A stretch of 41,220 bases of DNA from Micromonospora sp. MH99 (lineage in GTDB: Bacteria; Actinomycetota; Actinomycetes; Mycobacteriales; Micromonosporaceae). The translations under genes and the position numbers were made by a program. The notes under the pieces were generated by a model. That model did not search any database. It was given only the letters and a program-made list of their open reading frames with translations, and was not told the DNA's origin. The stretch is taken from the NCBI RefSeq assembly GCF_021442385.1, contig NZ_MUZA01000057.1, positions 1-41,220 on the forward strand, written 5' to 3'. This document shows, piece after piece, positions 8,251 through 16,017 of this stretch (positions are counted from its first letter, which is position 1; every line of letters starts with the position of its first letter).

Positions 8251-8276
8251 GGAACCTCCGGGGTCAGGGACCCCGG
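8251..8276 (-). promoter_or_regulatory. Shine-Dalgarno-sequestering hairpin, expression platform of the SAM-IV switch
   Basis: Transcript bases 8276-8269 (CCGGGGTC) pair with 8265-8258 (GACCCCGG) over a 3-nt loop. The last two G of the stem are the first two of GGAGG (8259-8255), the ribosome site for GTG 8247. A competing pair is available: aptamer-tail bases 8298-8291 (GGACCCCG) are fully complementary to 8275-8268 (CGGGGTCC). That pairing would break the sequestering hairpin, as expected for a translational switch. Confidence 0.8.
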
Positions 8277-8291
8277 GTGTGGCCTCGGGAC

Positions 8292-8414
8292 GGGGTCCGC
8301 GCTTGCCCAGCACGCCGATCGGGCTGGGCCCGGTCATCACCCGGGGCACCCCACCGCGAACTCGACGAGGGTTGCCGGCCAGCAAGCCGGGGCTTGACGC
8401 TGGCGCTCGTGACC
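8292..8414 (-). promoter_or_regulatory. SAM-IV riboswitch aptamer
   Basis: Read on the minus strand, the segment matches the SAM-IV aptamer I remember from actinobacteria almost throughout. It opens GGTCACGAGCGCCAGCGTCA (from 8414), continues with AGCCCCGGCTTGCTGGCC, GGCAACCCTC, GCGGTGGGGTGCCCCGGGTG and ATGACC, and ends with a CCCAGC...GCTGGGC hairpin and AAGCGCGG. P1 pairs GGTCA 8414-8410 with TGACC 8336-8332. The family binds S-adenosylmethionine and turns off sulfur-metabolism genes. Here it precedes the cysteine desulfurase-like gene. Confidence 0.93.
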
Positions 8415-8467
8415 TGCCGGCAGCATAGCGGCTGTGGATGCGGCCGAACCAGCCGGCGGCGGATGGC

Positions 8468-8473
8468 TACGCT
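8468..8473 (+). promoter_or_regulatory. -10 hexamer of the PrsW-like gene, leaderless type
   Basis: TACGCT ends 6 bases before the ATG at 8480, which supports that start over upstream ATGs at 8438 and 8463. It lies about 55 bases from the divergent riboswitch RNA. Confidence 0.55.
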
Positions 8474-8479
8474 GACCGC

Positions 8480-9922
8480 ATGGCCGACACCCCGCCCGGT
8501 GCACCCCTACCGTCGCCGCCGCACCCGCCGGCGGCCCCGCCCGTCGGCGGGCCAACCGGGATCCCGCCGCGCCGCTTCGGCTGGCTGCGGTTCCTGGTGC
8601 TGGCCGGGGTGGTGCTGTTCATCGCGGCGTGCGCGGTCTTCATGGTCATCACCCTCGGCCAGTCGCTGGGCTTACAGGCGCTGCTGGTCGGGGTGGGCGC
8701 CGCGATCCTGCCGGTGCCGGTGCTCGTCGCGTGCTTCCTCTGGCTCGACCGCTACGAACCGGAGCCCCTGAAATACCTGATCTTCTGCTTCGCGTGGGGC
8801 GCGTTCGTCTCCACCGCCGCCTCGTTGAAGGTGAACGAGTTCGCCGCCGGGCGGTTCGCCGACTGGGGGCTGCCGGACGCGCTGACCGGCGTGCTGGTGG
8901 CGCCGTTCATCGAGGAGCTCACCAAGGCGCTCGGCCCGATCCTGCTGCTGGTGTTCCGGCGGCGGGAGTGGTCCGGGATCACCGACGGCCTGGTCTACTG
9001 CGGGCTCTCCGCGGTCGGCTTCGCGATGGTGGAGAACATCCTCTACCTGGGCGGTTACGGCTACGCGGCCGGCGCGGACCGGTACGGCCCGGCGACCGGC
9101 GCCCAGCAGGTGATCGCCATCTTCATCGTGCGGATCCTCCTGTTCGGATTCGCCCACCCCCTCTTCACCTCGATGACCGGTGTGGGGCTCGGTGTCGCCG
9201 CCCGGACGGCCGACCGGCGGGTCCGGGTGCTCGCCCCGATCGCCGGCCTGCTGCTGGCGATGATGCTGCACGGCACGTGGAACCTGCTGCCGACGCTGAC
9301 CCAGGCCACCGGCGAGGCCGTGATCATGCTGTACGGCTTCCTGGGTCTGATGGTGCCGGTGTTCTTCGGCGTGGTCGGGCTGGCCGTGTGGCTGCGCGCC
9401 TGGGAGGGGCGGCTCACCGAGCGGACGCTGCCCGACTACGTCCGCGCCGGCTGGTTGAGCCCGCCCGAGGTGGCCGCGCTGAGCAGCCTGGGCCGTCGGC
9501 ACGCCGCCCGTAGCTGGGCACGCCGGGTCGCCGGGGACGCCGGGGTGCGGGCGATGCGCGGATACCAGCTCGCCGCGACCCGGCTGGCCCTGCTGCGCGA
9601 CGGGACGCTTCGTGGTCTGGACCGGAAGCCCGCTGACCGGGAGCGGACGTTCGCCGAGGAGCGGCAACTGCTGGAGGCGATCACCGCGTACCGGTCGTAC
9701 TTCGTGGGTCGCGACCCCCAGGCCCCGGTGGGTGTCTGGGACGGCAGCCGTTACCACCTGCGCTTCCCGGACGGTACGCAGCGACCGGTGGACGCGCCCG
9801 ACGAGCCGGTCGTGCCGATCCCGGTGGTGCTCGCCCCGCCGCCGCCTCCGATGGGCTACGCGCCGCCCAACTGGCACGGTCTGCGCCCCGCAGCGCCATG
9901 GCCGCCGCCCGGTCACCCCTGA
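8480..9922 (+). CDS. PrsW-family intramembrane metalloprotease
   Basis: The 480-residue product has a Pro-rich cytoplasmic N-terminus of 30 residues, about eight membrane segments (residues 35-390) and a long soluble C-terminal region ending in a Pro-rich tail. The PrsW signature residues are present: LDRYEPEP at 89-96, the EE pair in PFIEELTKA at 145-146, the EN pair in MVENILYLGG at 185-186, H226 in GFAHPLF and H264 in MLHGTWN. These form the predicted metal-binding site in the membrane. In Bacillus, PrsW cuts an anti-sigma factor; the substrate here is unknown and no anti-sigma gene is next to it. The gene is convergent with a 55-aa membrane protein, with 15 bases between the stops. Confidence 0.88.
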   Translation: MADTPPGAPLPSPPHPPAAPPVGGPTGIPPRRFGWLRFLVLAGVVLFIAACAVFMVITLGQSLGLQALLVGVGAAILPVPVLVACFLWLDRYEPEPLKYLIFCFAWGAFVSTAASLKVNEFAAGRFADWGLPDALTGVLVAPFIEELTKALGPILLLVFRRREWSGITDGLVYCGLSAVGFAMVENILYLGGYGYAAGADRYGPATGAQQVIAIFIVRILLFGFAHPLFTSMTGVGLGVAARTADRRVRVLAPIAGLLLAMMLHGTWNLLPTLTQATGEAVIMLYGFLGLMVPVFFGVVGLAVWLRAWEGRLTERTLPDYVRAGWLSPPEVAALSSLGRRHAARSWARRVAGDAGVRAMRGYQLAATRLALLRDGTLRGLDRKPADRERTFAEERQLLEAITAYRSYFVGRDPQAPVGVWDGSRYHLRFPDGTQRPVDAPDEPVVPIPVVLAPPPPPMGYAPPNWHGLRPAAPWPPPGHP

Positions 9923-9937
9923 CGGCGGTCGGCGGGC

Positions 9938-10105
9938 TCAGGTCATCAGCGTGGTGAGGAAGTCACCGAGCCCCTGCGCCATCGCGATCAGCGCGGCCCC
10001 GATCGCCTTGAACATCTGCGCGGCGCCGTCCGGGCGGAACGCCATGAAGTAGATCAGGAACGCGACGCTGCCCCAGGTCAGCAGTTTCTTCACGAATACC
10101 GGCAT
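9938..10105 (-). CDS. 55-residue membrane protein
   Basis: The small frame starts at ATG 10105 behind a strong GGGGAGGG Shine-Dalgarno sequence and ends at 9938. The product begins MPVFVKKLLTWGSVAFLIYF, so a short basic N-terminus leads into a hydrophobic helix of about 12-15 residues. The sequence FRPDGAAQ and a second amphipathic or hydrophobic segment (MFKAIGAALIAMAQGL) follow. It is therefore a one- or two-helix membrane peptide. Function unknown. It lies 92 bases downstream of the orphan groES on the same strand. The longer frame reaching up to 10387 overlaps groES and is not used. Confidence 0.75.
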   Translation of the reverse strand: MPVFVKKLLTWGSVAFLIYFMAFRPDGAAQMFKAIGAALIAMAQGLGDFLTTLMT

Positions 10106-10197
10106 CGTCCCTCCCCAGGGCCCACGGTCGCCGGCTGGCTTCCCGCGCCACGGGCCGGCAAACGGCGCGGTGGTGTCCGCCGGCCAGGGGAGGTGCG
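10106..10197 (-). other. 92-nt gap between groES and the 55-aa membrane protein gene
   Basis: Apart from the Shine-Dalgarno sequence of the small gene I see only GC-rich short inverted repeats (for example CCGGC/GCCGG) and no clear promoter hexamer, so cotranscription with groES is likely but not shown. Confidence 0.35.
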
Positions 10198-10536
10198 TCA
10201 GAGATAGAGACCTGTGGAGTCGTTCTCGATCCGCTCGGCGGCCACGGCGTGCACGTCGCGCTCCCGCAGCAGCACGTACCCGCGGCCGTGCAGCTCGACC
10301 TCGGAACGGTCGTCCGGGTCGAAGAGGACCCGGTCGCCGGAGACGATGGCGCGGACGTTCGGCCCCACGCCGACCGCGGTGGCCCACGCGAGGCGCTTGC
10401 CGACCGCGGCGGTCGCCGGGATGACGATGCCCGCTGTGGAACGGCGCTCGCCCTCGCTGCCGTCCATGCGTACCAGCACGCGGTCGTGCAGCAGGCGGAT
10501 CGGCAGGCCGGCGTCGAGATCGTTGTCGGCGGTCAC
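10198..10536 (-). CDS. GroES-family (Cpn10) co-chaperonin, orphan
   Basis: The 112-residue product carries the Cpn10 fold markers: LLHDRVLVRMDG near residues 15-26, the mobile-loop region with ERRSTAGIVIPATA at 30-43, AVGVGPNV near 54-61 and the dome/roof hairpin with GDRVLFDPDDRSEVELHGRGYVLLRERDVHAV. The N-terminus is about ten residues longer than classical GroES. No groEL is in the window, so it is not the main groESL operon. It may serve a distant GroEL or have a separate role. The GTG at 10536 is supported by a -10 hexamer 7 bases upstream. Confidence 0.85.
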   Translation of the reverse strand: MTADNDLDAGLPIRLLHDRVLVRMDGSEGERRSTAGIVIPATAAVGKRLAWATAVGVGPNVRAIVSGDRVLFDPDDRSEVELHGRGYVLLRERDVHAVAAERIENDSTGLYL

Positions 10537-10543
10537 GCCGCAG

Positions 10544-10549
10544 AGGCTA
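10544..10549 (-). promoter_or_regulatory. -10 hexamer of groES, leaderless type
   Basis: On the minus strand TAGCCT ends 7 bases before the GTG at 10536. The 159 bases to the divergent AI-2E gene must hold both promoters. Confidence 0.5.
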
Positions 10550-10695
10550 CCGTGTGGCCGACGGGGGCCGGCCGGTGGTTACGCAGGAGATGGTCGGGGC
10601 AATGTGTGGCTGAACTGTCCTACGGTGTCGGGAACGGACGTATGCTGTCCGACCTGTCGCCGTGGGCGGGCCGGGTTTTCTGCCAGGAGGTGCGT

Positions 10696-12006
10696 TTGAG
10701 CCGCTTCGAGCGGGTACGCGGGCGGCTTCGCCGCGCCTACCAGTCACGACAGGAGTCGGCGCGCGTCGACGAGGGCACGTTGAGCGAGGAGTTGAGCGAC
10801 GTGTCGGGGGCGGCCGGTGTGGCGTCCCCGGCGGTGCCGGGGCCGACCGCAGCACCGAGCGCCACCGTCTACGGCGCGGATGCTGCGGCGGAGCTGCACA
10901 GCTCCACCGCCAGCCGGGACGACGCCGACGTCCCGCACGGGCTGCGGATCGCCGCCGCGTGGTGCTGGCGGCTGATCGTGATCGGTGTGGTGGCCTGGGC
11001 CCTGCTCAGGATCGTCGGCACGATCAAGATCGTGATCATTCCGCTGGCCATCGCGCTGCTGCTCTCCGCGTTGCTCGCGCCAGCGGTGGGCTGGCTGTTG
11101 CGGGCCCGTTTCCCCCGGTCGCTGGCGACGGCGGTGGTGCTGGTCGGCGGCCTGGTCGCAGTCATCGGCACGCTGACGCTGGTGGTCAACGAGTTCATTC
11201 GCGGTGTACCCGAGCTGAGCGAGAAGTCGTCGGAAGGCGTCCGGCAGATCCAGAACTGGCTGAAGACGGGTCCGCTGCACCTCTCCGACACCCAGCTCGA
11301 CCGCTACATCGACGAGGCGCAGGCCTGGATCAACGACAACACCTCGAAGTTCACCAGCGGTGCGCTGAGCACCGCGGCGACGCTGGCCGAGGTGCTGACC
11401 GGCACGCTCCTGGTGCTCTTCGCGACGTTCTTCTTCCTACGCGACGGCAACCGGATCTGGCGCTTCCTGGTCCGGCTGCTGCCGGTGGCCGCCCGGTGGA
11501 AGGTCGACGACGCCGGCCGCGCCTCCTGGCAGACCCTCGTCGCGTACGTCCGCGCGACGGTGCTTGTCGCCTTCATCGACGCGGTCGGCATCGGCATCTT
11601 CCTGGTCATCTTCGACGTGCCGTTCGCCTTCCCGCTGGCGGCGCTGGTGTTCCTCGGCGCGTTCATTCCGATCGTCGGCGCGGCGCTCTCCGGCGGCGTG
11701 GCGGTGTTGGTGGCGCTTGTCGACAGCGGCCCGGTCACCGCGTTGATCATCCTCGGAGCGGTGATCGGCGTGCAGCAGATCGAGGGGCACGTGCTTCAAC
11801 CGCTGATCATGGGGCGGGCGGTCGCCCTCCACCCGCTCGCGGTGATCATCGGCATCGCAGCCGGCGTGGTGCTCGCGGGCATCACCGGCGCGCTGGTCTC
11901 GGTGCCACTGATCGCCGTGCTGAACACCGCGGTCCGCCGACTGGCCGCCCGCACGGTCCCGGACACCCCACCCGACGCCGTGGTGGTAGCCGCGCAGGCC
12001 CCCTGA
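10696..12006 (+). CDS. AI-2E family (PerM/TqsA-like) membrane permease
   Basis: The 436-residue product has a cytoplasmic N-terminus of about 85 residues. The PerM-type layout follows: two or three hydrophobic segments (about 90-170), a helical extracytoplasmic or peripheral region (about 175-235), and a second membrane block with FATFFFLRDGNRIWRFL, the conserved FLGAFIPIVGAALSGGVAVL and IEGHVLQPLIMGRAVALHP. The family is named for autoinducer-2 export, but members also move sodium/protons or other solutes; the substrate is unknown here. The start is taken as the TTG at 10696 because AGGAGG ends 5 bases upstream. An in-frame GTG at 10690 overlaps that site, and an ATG at 10642 lies further up. 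Confidence 0.85.
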   Translation: MSRFERVRGRLRRAYQSRQESARVDEGTLSEELSDVSGAAGVASPAVPGPTAAPSATVYGADAAAELHSSTASRDDADVPHGLRIAAAWCWRLIVIGVVAWALLRIVGTIKIVIIPLAIALLLSALLAPAVGWLLRARFPRSLATAVVLVGGLVAVIGTLTLVVNEFIRGVPELSEKSSEGVRQIQNWLKTGPLHLSDTQLDRYIDEAQAWINDNTSKFTSGALSTAATLAEVLTGTLLVLFATFFFLRDGNRIWRFLVRLLPVAARWKVDDAGRASWQTLVAYVRATVLVAFIDAVGIGIFLVIFDVPFAFPLAALVFLGAFIPIVGAALSGGVAVLVALVDSGPVTALIILGAVIGVQQIEGHVLQPLIMGRAVALHPLAVIIGIAAGVVLAGITGALVSVPLIAVLNTAVRRLAARTVPDTPPDAVVVAAQAP

Positions 12007-12052
12007 CCCTTCTCCGCGATCTTGGGGGTGGGGTGGGGCAGGGCGTGTTTGG

Positions 12053-14200
12053 TTAGGTTGTGGCTAGGCGTTGCAGGGCGCCGCGGGCTACCTCGGGGCG
12101 GGTCGTGTACCAGAACGGGGGCAGCGAACGGCGCAGGAACGGCCCGTAGCCGCGCGCCGTCTCCAGCCGCGAGTCGAGCACCGCGACGACTCCCTTGTCG
12201 CCGGTCGCCCGGATCAGCCGGCCCACTCCCTGCGCCAGCCGGACCGCCGCGATCGGCACGCTGACCGCCGCGAAGCCGGAGCCGCCGCCCGCGTCCACGG
12301 CAGCGGCGCGGGCCGCCGCGAGGGGTTCGTCCGGCCGGGGGAAGGGCAGCCGGTCGATGACCACGAGCTGGCAGGCGTCGCCCGGCACGTCCACCCCCTG
12401 CCAGAGCGACATCACCCCGAACAGGCAGCTGGACCGCTCCTCACGGAACCGGCGGACCAGCAGCGGCAGCGCCTCCTCGCCCTGCAACAACACCGGCAGG
12501 TCGGTCCGCGCGCGCAGCAGCTCCGCCGCCTGCGTCGCGGCCCGCCGGGAGGAGAACAACCCGAGAGTACGACCACCGAGCGCCTCGACGAGCCCGAGCA
12601 GCTCCTCCCCGGCCGCGTCGGGCAGCCCGGAGACGCTGGGCCGGGGCAGGTGCGCGGCGACGTACAGGATGCCCTGCCGGGCGTAGTCGAACGGCGAGCC
12701 CACGTCCAGCGAGCGCCAGCCCGGCCCCTCGGTCGCCGGGATGGTGGCGGGATCGGCCAGCCGGCGGCCCGGTGTCTCGGCGGCCGGGCGGCCCGCGCCG
12801 GTGCGGGCGGCCAGCGAGGCGGCGGCCGGCGACGCTGGGACCGGCGGCGCGTCCAGCCCGAGGGCGCGGGCCACCGTGTCGAACCGGCCGCCGAGCGCCA
12901 GGGTGGCCGAGGTGGCCACGACGGTGCGTTCGTCGTACAGGTGGGTGGCGAGGGTGCCGGCGACCGACAGGGGCGCGACCACCAGGGCCCGTCGGCTGCC
13001 GCTGTCGTTCTTCTCCACCCAGGCCACGTCGTGGTCGGCCTCTTCGAGGAGCCGCTGGGCGGTGGTGGAGAGCTCGTCCAGCGCGGCCTTGGCCTGCTGC
13101 TTGCGGACCGGGTCGGGATCGTCCGACTTGACCTCGCCGATCGCGTCCAGGGCGGTGCGGGTGGCCGCGTCGAGCAGCGTGCACGCCTCGCGCAGCGGCG
13201 TCGGCAGGCCGGCGGTGAGTCGACCGGCCGGGGCCTCGGCCAGCCCGACGGCGAGGGCGTCACCGGCGGCGGTGAGCGCGTCGGCGGTCTCCGGCCGCAG
13301 CAGCGTACGGGCCCGCCGGGTGGTCCGGTCAATCAGCTCCGGCACCAGCTCGGCCTGCGCCGCCGAGGAGACCCGGTCGGCCAGCTCGTGTGCCTCGTCG
13401 ACGATGAGCAGCTTGTGCGGCGGGACGATGTGCCGGTCGGCCAGCATGTCGACCGCCAGGAGGCTGTGGTTGGTCACCACGATGTCGGCCTCGCGGGCGC
13501 GGGCCCGGGACGCCTCGGCGAAGCACTCCGCGCCGAACGGGCAGCGGGTCGCGCCGACGCACTCCCGTGACGGCATGGAGACCAGCCGCCACGCCTGGTC
13601 GTCGACGCCCGGGTCCAGCTCGTCGCGGTCGCCGGTGTCGGTCTTCTCGGCCCAGTCGCGCAGTCGCTCGATCTGCTTTCCCAGCCGGCCCGCCTCGCCG
13701 AGCCACTTCGTGCCGCCGCCGGGGCGGGCGGCCGGGGCGTCGAAGAGGGTCTCCTCCGGCTCGTCCGCCGTGGAGTTGTCCAGCCGGGCCAGGCAGAGGT
13801 AGTGGTGCCGGCCCTTGAGCACCGCGAACGTGGGGCGGCGGCCGAGCAGCGGCTCGACGGCGTCGGCCAGCCGGGGCAGGTCGTGGTCGACGAGCTGGGA
13901 CTGCAGGGCCAGGGTGGCCGTGGACACCACCACCGGGCCGTCCACGGTCAGGGCCGGCGCGAGGTAGGCCAGCGACTTGCCGGTGCCGGTGCCCGCCTGC
14001 ACGAGCAGGTGCTCACCGCTGGTCACGCACTCCTCGATGGCGGTCGTCATCTGCTGCTGGCCGGGCCGCGCCGTGCCGCCGGGGACCGCGCCGACCGCCG
14101 CCGCTAGCAGGTCCGTGCCGCTGGGCCGGGCACCACGCCGCCGGCTCCCGCCGCGGGCCGACGGGGTGGCGGAACCGGTGGCGGTGCGGGGCGGAGTCAC
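12053..14200 (-). CDS. DinG/XPD-type ATP-dependent DNA helicase
   Basis: Superfamily 2, 5'-3' iron-sulfur helicase. The 715-residue product has Walker A, QAGTGTGKSLAYL, at 68-80, motif Ia VVVSTATLALQSQL at 90-103, four cysteines consistent with the Fe-S cluster (C136, C214, C220, C226), TNHSLLAVD at 243-251 and the Walker B DEAH box at 268-271. The C-terminal half carries SATLALGG, SPFDY, LFSSRRA, GVMSLWQGVDVPGD and QGVGRLIRATGDKGVVAVLD (motif VI region). Length fits the family. The start is GTG 14200, because TACCGT lies 6 bases upstream; the ATG at 14242 would begin 30 bases upstream of that hexamer. A role in repair or resolving R-loops and G4 structures is inferred from family. Confidence 0.9.
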   Translation of the reverse strand: MTPPRTATGSATPSARGGSRRRGARPSGTDLLAAAVGAVPGGTARPGQQQMTTAIEECVTSGEHLLVQAGTGTGKSLAYLAPALTVDGPVVVSTATLALQSQLVDHDLPRLADAVEPLLGRRPTFAVLKGRHHYLCLARLDNSTADEPEETLFDAPAARPGGGTKWLGEAGRLGKQIERLRDWAEKTDTGDRDELDPGVDDQAWRLVSMPSRECVGATRCPFGAECFAEASRARAREADIVVTNHSLLAVDMLADRHIVPPHKLLIVDEAHELADRVSSAAQAELVPELIDRTTRRARTLLRPETADALTAAGDALAVGLAEAPAGRLTAGLPTPLREACTLLDAATRTALDAIGEVKSDDPDPVRKQQAKAALDELSTTAQRLLEEADHDVAWVEKNDSGSRRALVVAPLSVAGTLATHLYDERTVVATSATLALGGRFDTVARALGLDAPPVPASPAAASLAARTGAGRPAAETPGRRLADPATIPATEGPGWRSLDVGSPFDYARQGILYVAAHLPRPSVSGLPDAAGEELLGLVEALGGRTLGLFSSRRAATQAAELLRARTDLPVLLQGEEALPLLVRRFREERSSCLFGVMSLWQGVDVPGDACQLVVIDRLPFPRPDEPLAAARAAAVDAGGGSGFAAVSVPIAAVRLAQGVGRLIRATGDKGVVAVLDSRLETARGYGPFLRRSLPPFWYTTRPEVARGALQRLATT

Positions 14201-14206
14201 CGTGCG

Positions 14207-14212
14207 ACGGTA
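14207..14212 (-). promoter_or_regulatory. -10 hexamer of the dinG-like gene, leaderless type
   Basis: On the minus strand TACCGT ends 6 bases before the GTG at 14200 and decides between that start and ATG 14242. Confidence 0.5.
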
Positions 14213-14329
14213 CCCGCCGCCGCCGACACCGACCGTGCCCATCCGTCCGCGTGGCGCGGACCACCCATCGACCCCGCTGGTCCACCCCGTCCGGTTACGG
14301 CCGTGCTACGACGCGTGGGCAGTATCGGT

Positions 14330-14335
14330 TAGGGT
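14330..14335 (+). promoter_or_regulatory. -10 hexamer of the DUF402 gene, leaderless type
   Basis: TAGGGT ends 7 bases before the ATG at 14343; no Shine-Dalgarno sequence is present. Confidence 0.55.
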
Positions 14336-14342
14336 GCGAATC

Positions 14343-14849
14343 ATGCCGAGCGACGTGGTCCGAGTGATCTACCGCAAGTACGACGGCAGCGCGCACCGTG
14401 ACTACCCGGCCCGTCGCCTCGCGGAGGACGACCTCGGCATCTGGCTGGGCGTCCCCTTCGGCACCGAGTCGGTCTACCACGGCCGGCCGTCGGTGGAGAA
14501 GATCCCCTTCGTTCTGCTGGTCCCGCACCACGCCTGGTGGACGTGCATGTTCAACCCGCCGCCACGGACCAGCGAGGTCTACTGCGACATCGCCACCCCG
14601 GCCCGCTGGGAGTCCGACGACACCGTCCACCTGATCGACCTCGACCTGGACGTGGTCCGGCGACGGGCCACCGGTCTGGTGGAGCTGCTCGACGAGGACG
14701 AGTTCGCCGAGCACCGGGCCCGTTTCGGCTACCCGCAGGACGTGGTGGTCGAGGCCGAGGCGGCGGCCCAGTGGCTGTACGGCGCCCTCGGCGACGGCAC
14801 CGAGCCGTTCGCCACCTCGTACCGCAAATGGTTGGCGCTGGTGGTCTGA
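14343..14849 (+). CDS. DUF402 family protein, predicted nucleoside diphosphatase fold
   Basis: The 168-residue soluble protein begins MPSDVVRVIYRKYDGSAHRD and carries the DUF402 core: TESVYHGRP, WWTCMFNPPP, VYCDIATPARWE, IDLDLDVVR and LLDEDEFAEH. The acidic run DLDLD and the paired aspartates are the expected metal/phosphate site of this beta-barrel family, whose characterised members hydrolyse nucleoside di- or triphosphates or fluoroacetyl-CoA-like substrates. The substrate here is unknown. It stands alone between dinG (divergent) and the sigma factor (convergent, 12 bases apart). Confidence 0.82.
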   Translation: MPSDVVRVIYRKYDGSAHRDYPARRLAEDDLGIWLGVPFGTESVYHGRPSVEKIPFVLLVPHHAWWTCMFNPPPRTSEVYCDIATPARWESDDTVHLIDLDLDVVRRRATGLVELLDEDEFAEHRARFGYPQDVVVEAEAAAQWLYGALGDGTEPFATSYRKWLALVV

Positions 14850-14861
14850 GCCGGCGCGGGC

Positions 14862-15827
14862 TCACCAGCGCGGCGGCCACCTGTCGTCGTCGCCCAGCGG
14901 CGGCAGGCCGGCCAGCTTCTCCGGGTTGAGCTGGTTGAAGATGCCGGTGATCCGGCCGCCGTCGACCGAGAACGCGGTGACCAGCCGGATCGGCCGCCCG
15001 TCGCTGTGCGCCGTCTCCAGCAGCAGGCCGAGGACGCCGTCGACGAGCACCGGGCGGGACCGCATCCGTCGCGCGTACCGCCCCCTCTGGCCGAACAGGC
15101 CGAGCGTGAAGCGGCCCACCGTGTCCGCGCCGACCACCGGCCGGCGGGCCGTCGGGAAGTGCCCGCCCGAGTCGCCGATCAGGACCACGTCCGGCGCGAG
15201 CACCCGCAGCAGCGGATCCAGCTCGCCGGACTCGGTGGCGGCCACGAACGCCGCGAGGACGCGTCGCTGCTCGGCCGGGTCGGCGGTGTGCCGGGGCGCG
15301 TCCGGCGCGGCGACGGCCCGGCGGGCCCGGGAGGCGAGCTGCCGGGCGGCCACCTCGCTGGTGCCGAGGACGTCCGCCACCCGCGCGAACGGCACTGCGA
15401 ACACGTCGTGCAGCACGAACGCGAGCCGCTGTTCGGGCGCGAGGCGTTCCAGCAGCACCCGCAACGCCGTGCCGACCTGGTCGGTGCGGACGGCGCGTTC
15501 GGCGGGGTCGGGGGCGTACCCGCCGGTCGGCGGCCCGCCGTCCAGCGGGCTCACGACCGGTTCCGGGAGCCACTGCCCGGGGTACGCCTCGCGGCGGACC
15601 CGCGCCGAGCGCAGCACGTCCAGGCAGAGCCGGGCGCAGGTGGTGGTCAACCACGCGGAGAGATCGCGGATCTCGGCGCGGGCGGCCGGGTCGGCGAGCG
15701 CCCCGGCGTAGCGCAGCCAGGTCTCCTGCACCGCGTCCTCGGCCTCGCTGCGGCTGCCCAGCATCCGGTGGGCCACCGCGAGCAGCCGGCCCCGCTCGGC
15801 CTCGAACTCCGTCGCCAGGTCCCGCAC
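14862..15827 (-). CDS. ECF sigma factor of the SigJ/ECF41 type with C-terminal SnoaL-like domain
   Basis: The 321-residue product has sigma region 2 at about residues 5-75 (AVAHRMLGSRSEAEDAVQETWLRY) and region 4 at about 125-180 (LAPEQRLAFVLHDVFAVPFARVADVLGTSEVAARQLASRARR). A SnoaL-like domain of about 125 residues follows, with GGRITGIFNQLNPEKL close to the end, the counterpart of the NPDKL motif that controls activity in ECF41 sigmas. The usual ECF41 partner, a carboxymuconolactone decarboxylase-like or oxidoreductase gene, is not adjacent. I chose GTG 15827 because GGGGGAGGG lies 9 bases upstream; ATG 15869 would add 14 residues. No anti-sigma gene is seen, which fits the self-contained regulation of this group. 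Confidence 0.88.
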   Translation of the reverse strand: MRDLATEFEAERGRLLAVAHRMLGSRSEAEDAVQETWLRYAGALADPAARAEIRDLSAWLTTTCARLCLDVLRSARVRREAYPGQWLPEPVVSPLDGGPPTGGYAPDPAERAVRTDQVGTALRVLLERLAPEQRLAFVLHDVFAVPFARVADVLGTSEVAARQLASRARRAVAAPDAPRHTADPAEQRRVLAAFVAATESGELDPLLRVLAPDVVLIGDSGGHFPTARRPVVGADTVGRFTLGLFGQRGRYARRMRSRPVLVDGVLGLLLETAHSDGRPIRLVTAFSVDGGRITGIFNQLNPEKLAGLPPLGDDDRWPPRW

Positions 15828-16017
15828 GACCCACCACCCTCCCCCGAGCGCCACGTGCCTGGCGTACATCCTGCAACCAACCGGACGCGCCGGCGGCCCC
15901 GGACGTGACGGCGGACCGGTGGCGCATCGAGCGGCCTCGACTCGATAGGCGGCGTCGGCGGCCGGCGTCGACGGGCCTCGACGCGCGGATGGCCGGCGGG
16001 TGGGCGATGATCCGAGG

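Noticed and set aside
10617..10660. GGAAC-type ECF promoter before the AI-2E gene
   Set aside because: GGGAACGGACGTATGCTGTCC has a GGAAC but no properly spaced second element; too weak to report.
10642..10695. Upstream ATG of the AI-2E gene
   Set aside because: The AGGAGG at 10685-10690 points to TTG 10696; the ATG has no ribosome site and would add an unlikely Trp/Cys-containing extension.
12010..12052. G-rich stretch after the AI-2E gene as a terminator or G-quadruplex
   Set aside because: GGGGGTGGGGTGGGG has four G runs and could form a quadruplex, but there is no hairpin and no further evidence of function between the two convergent stops.
12071..13570. 499-codon frame opposite the DinG-like helicase
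   Set aside because: No recognisable domain; helicase motifs on the other strand are continuous.
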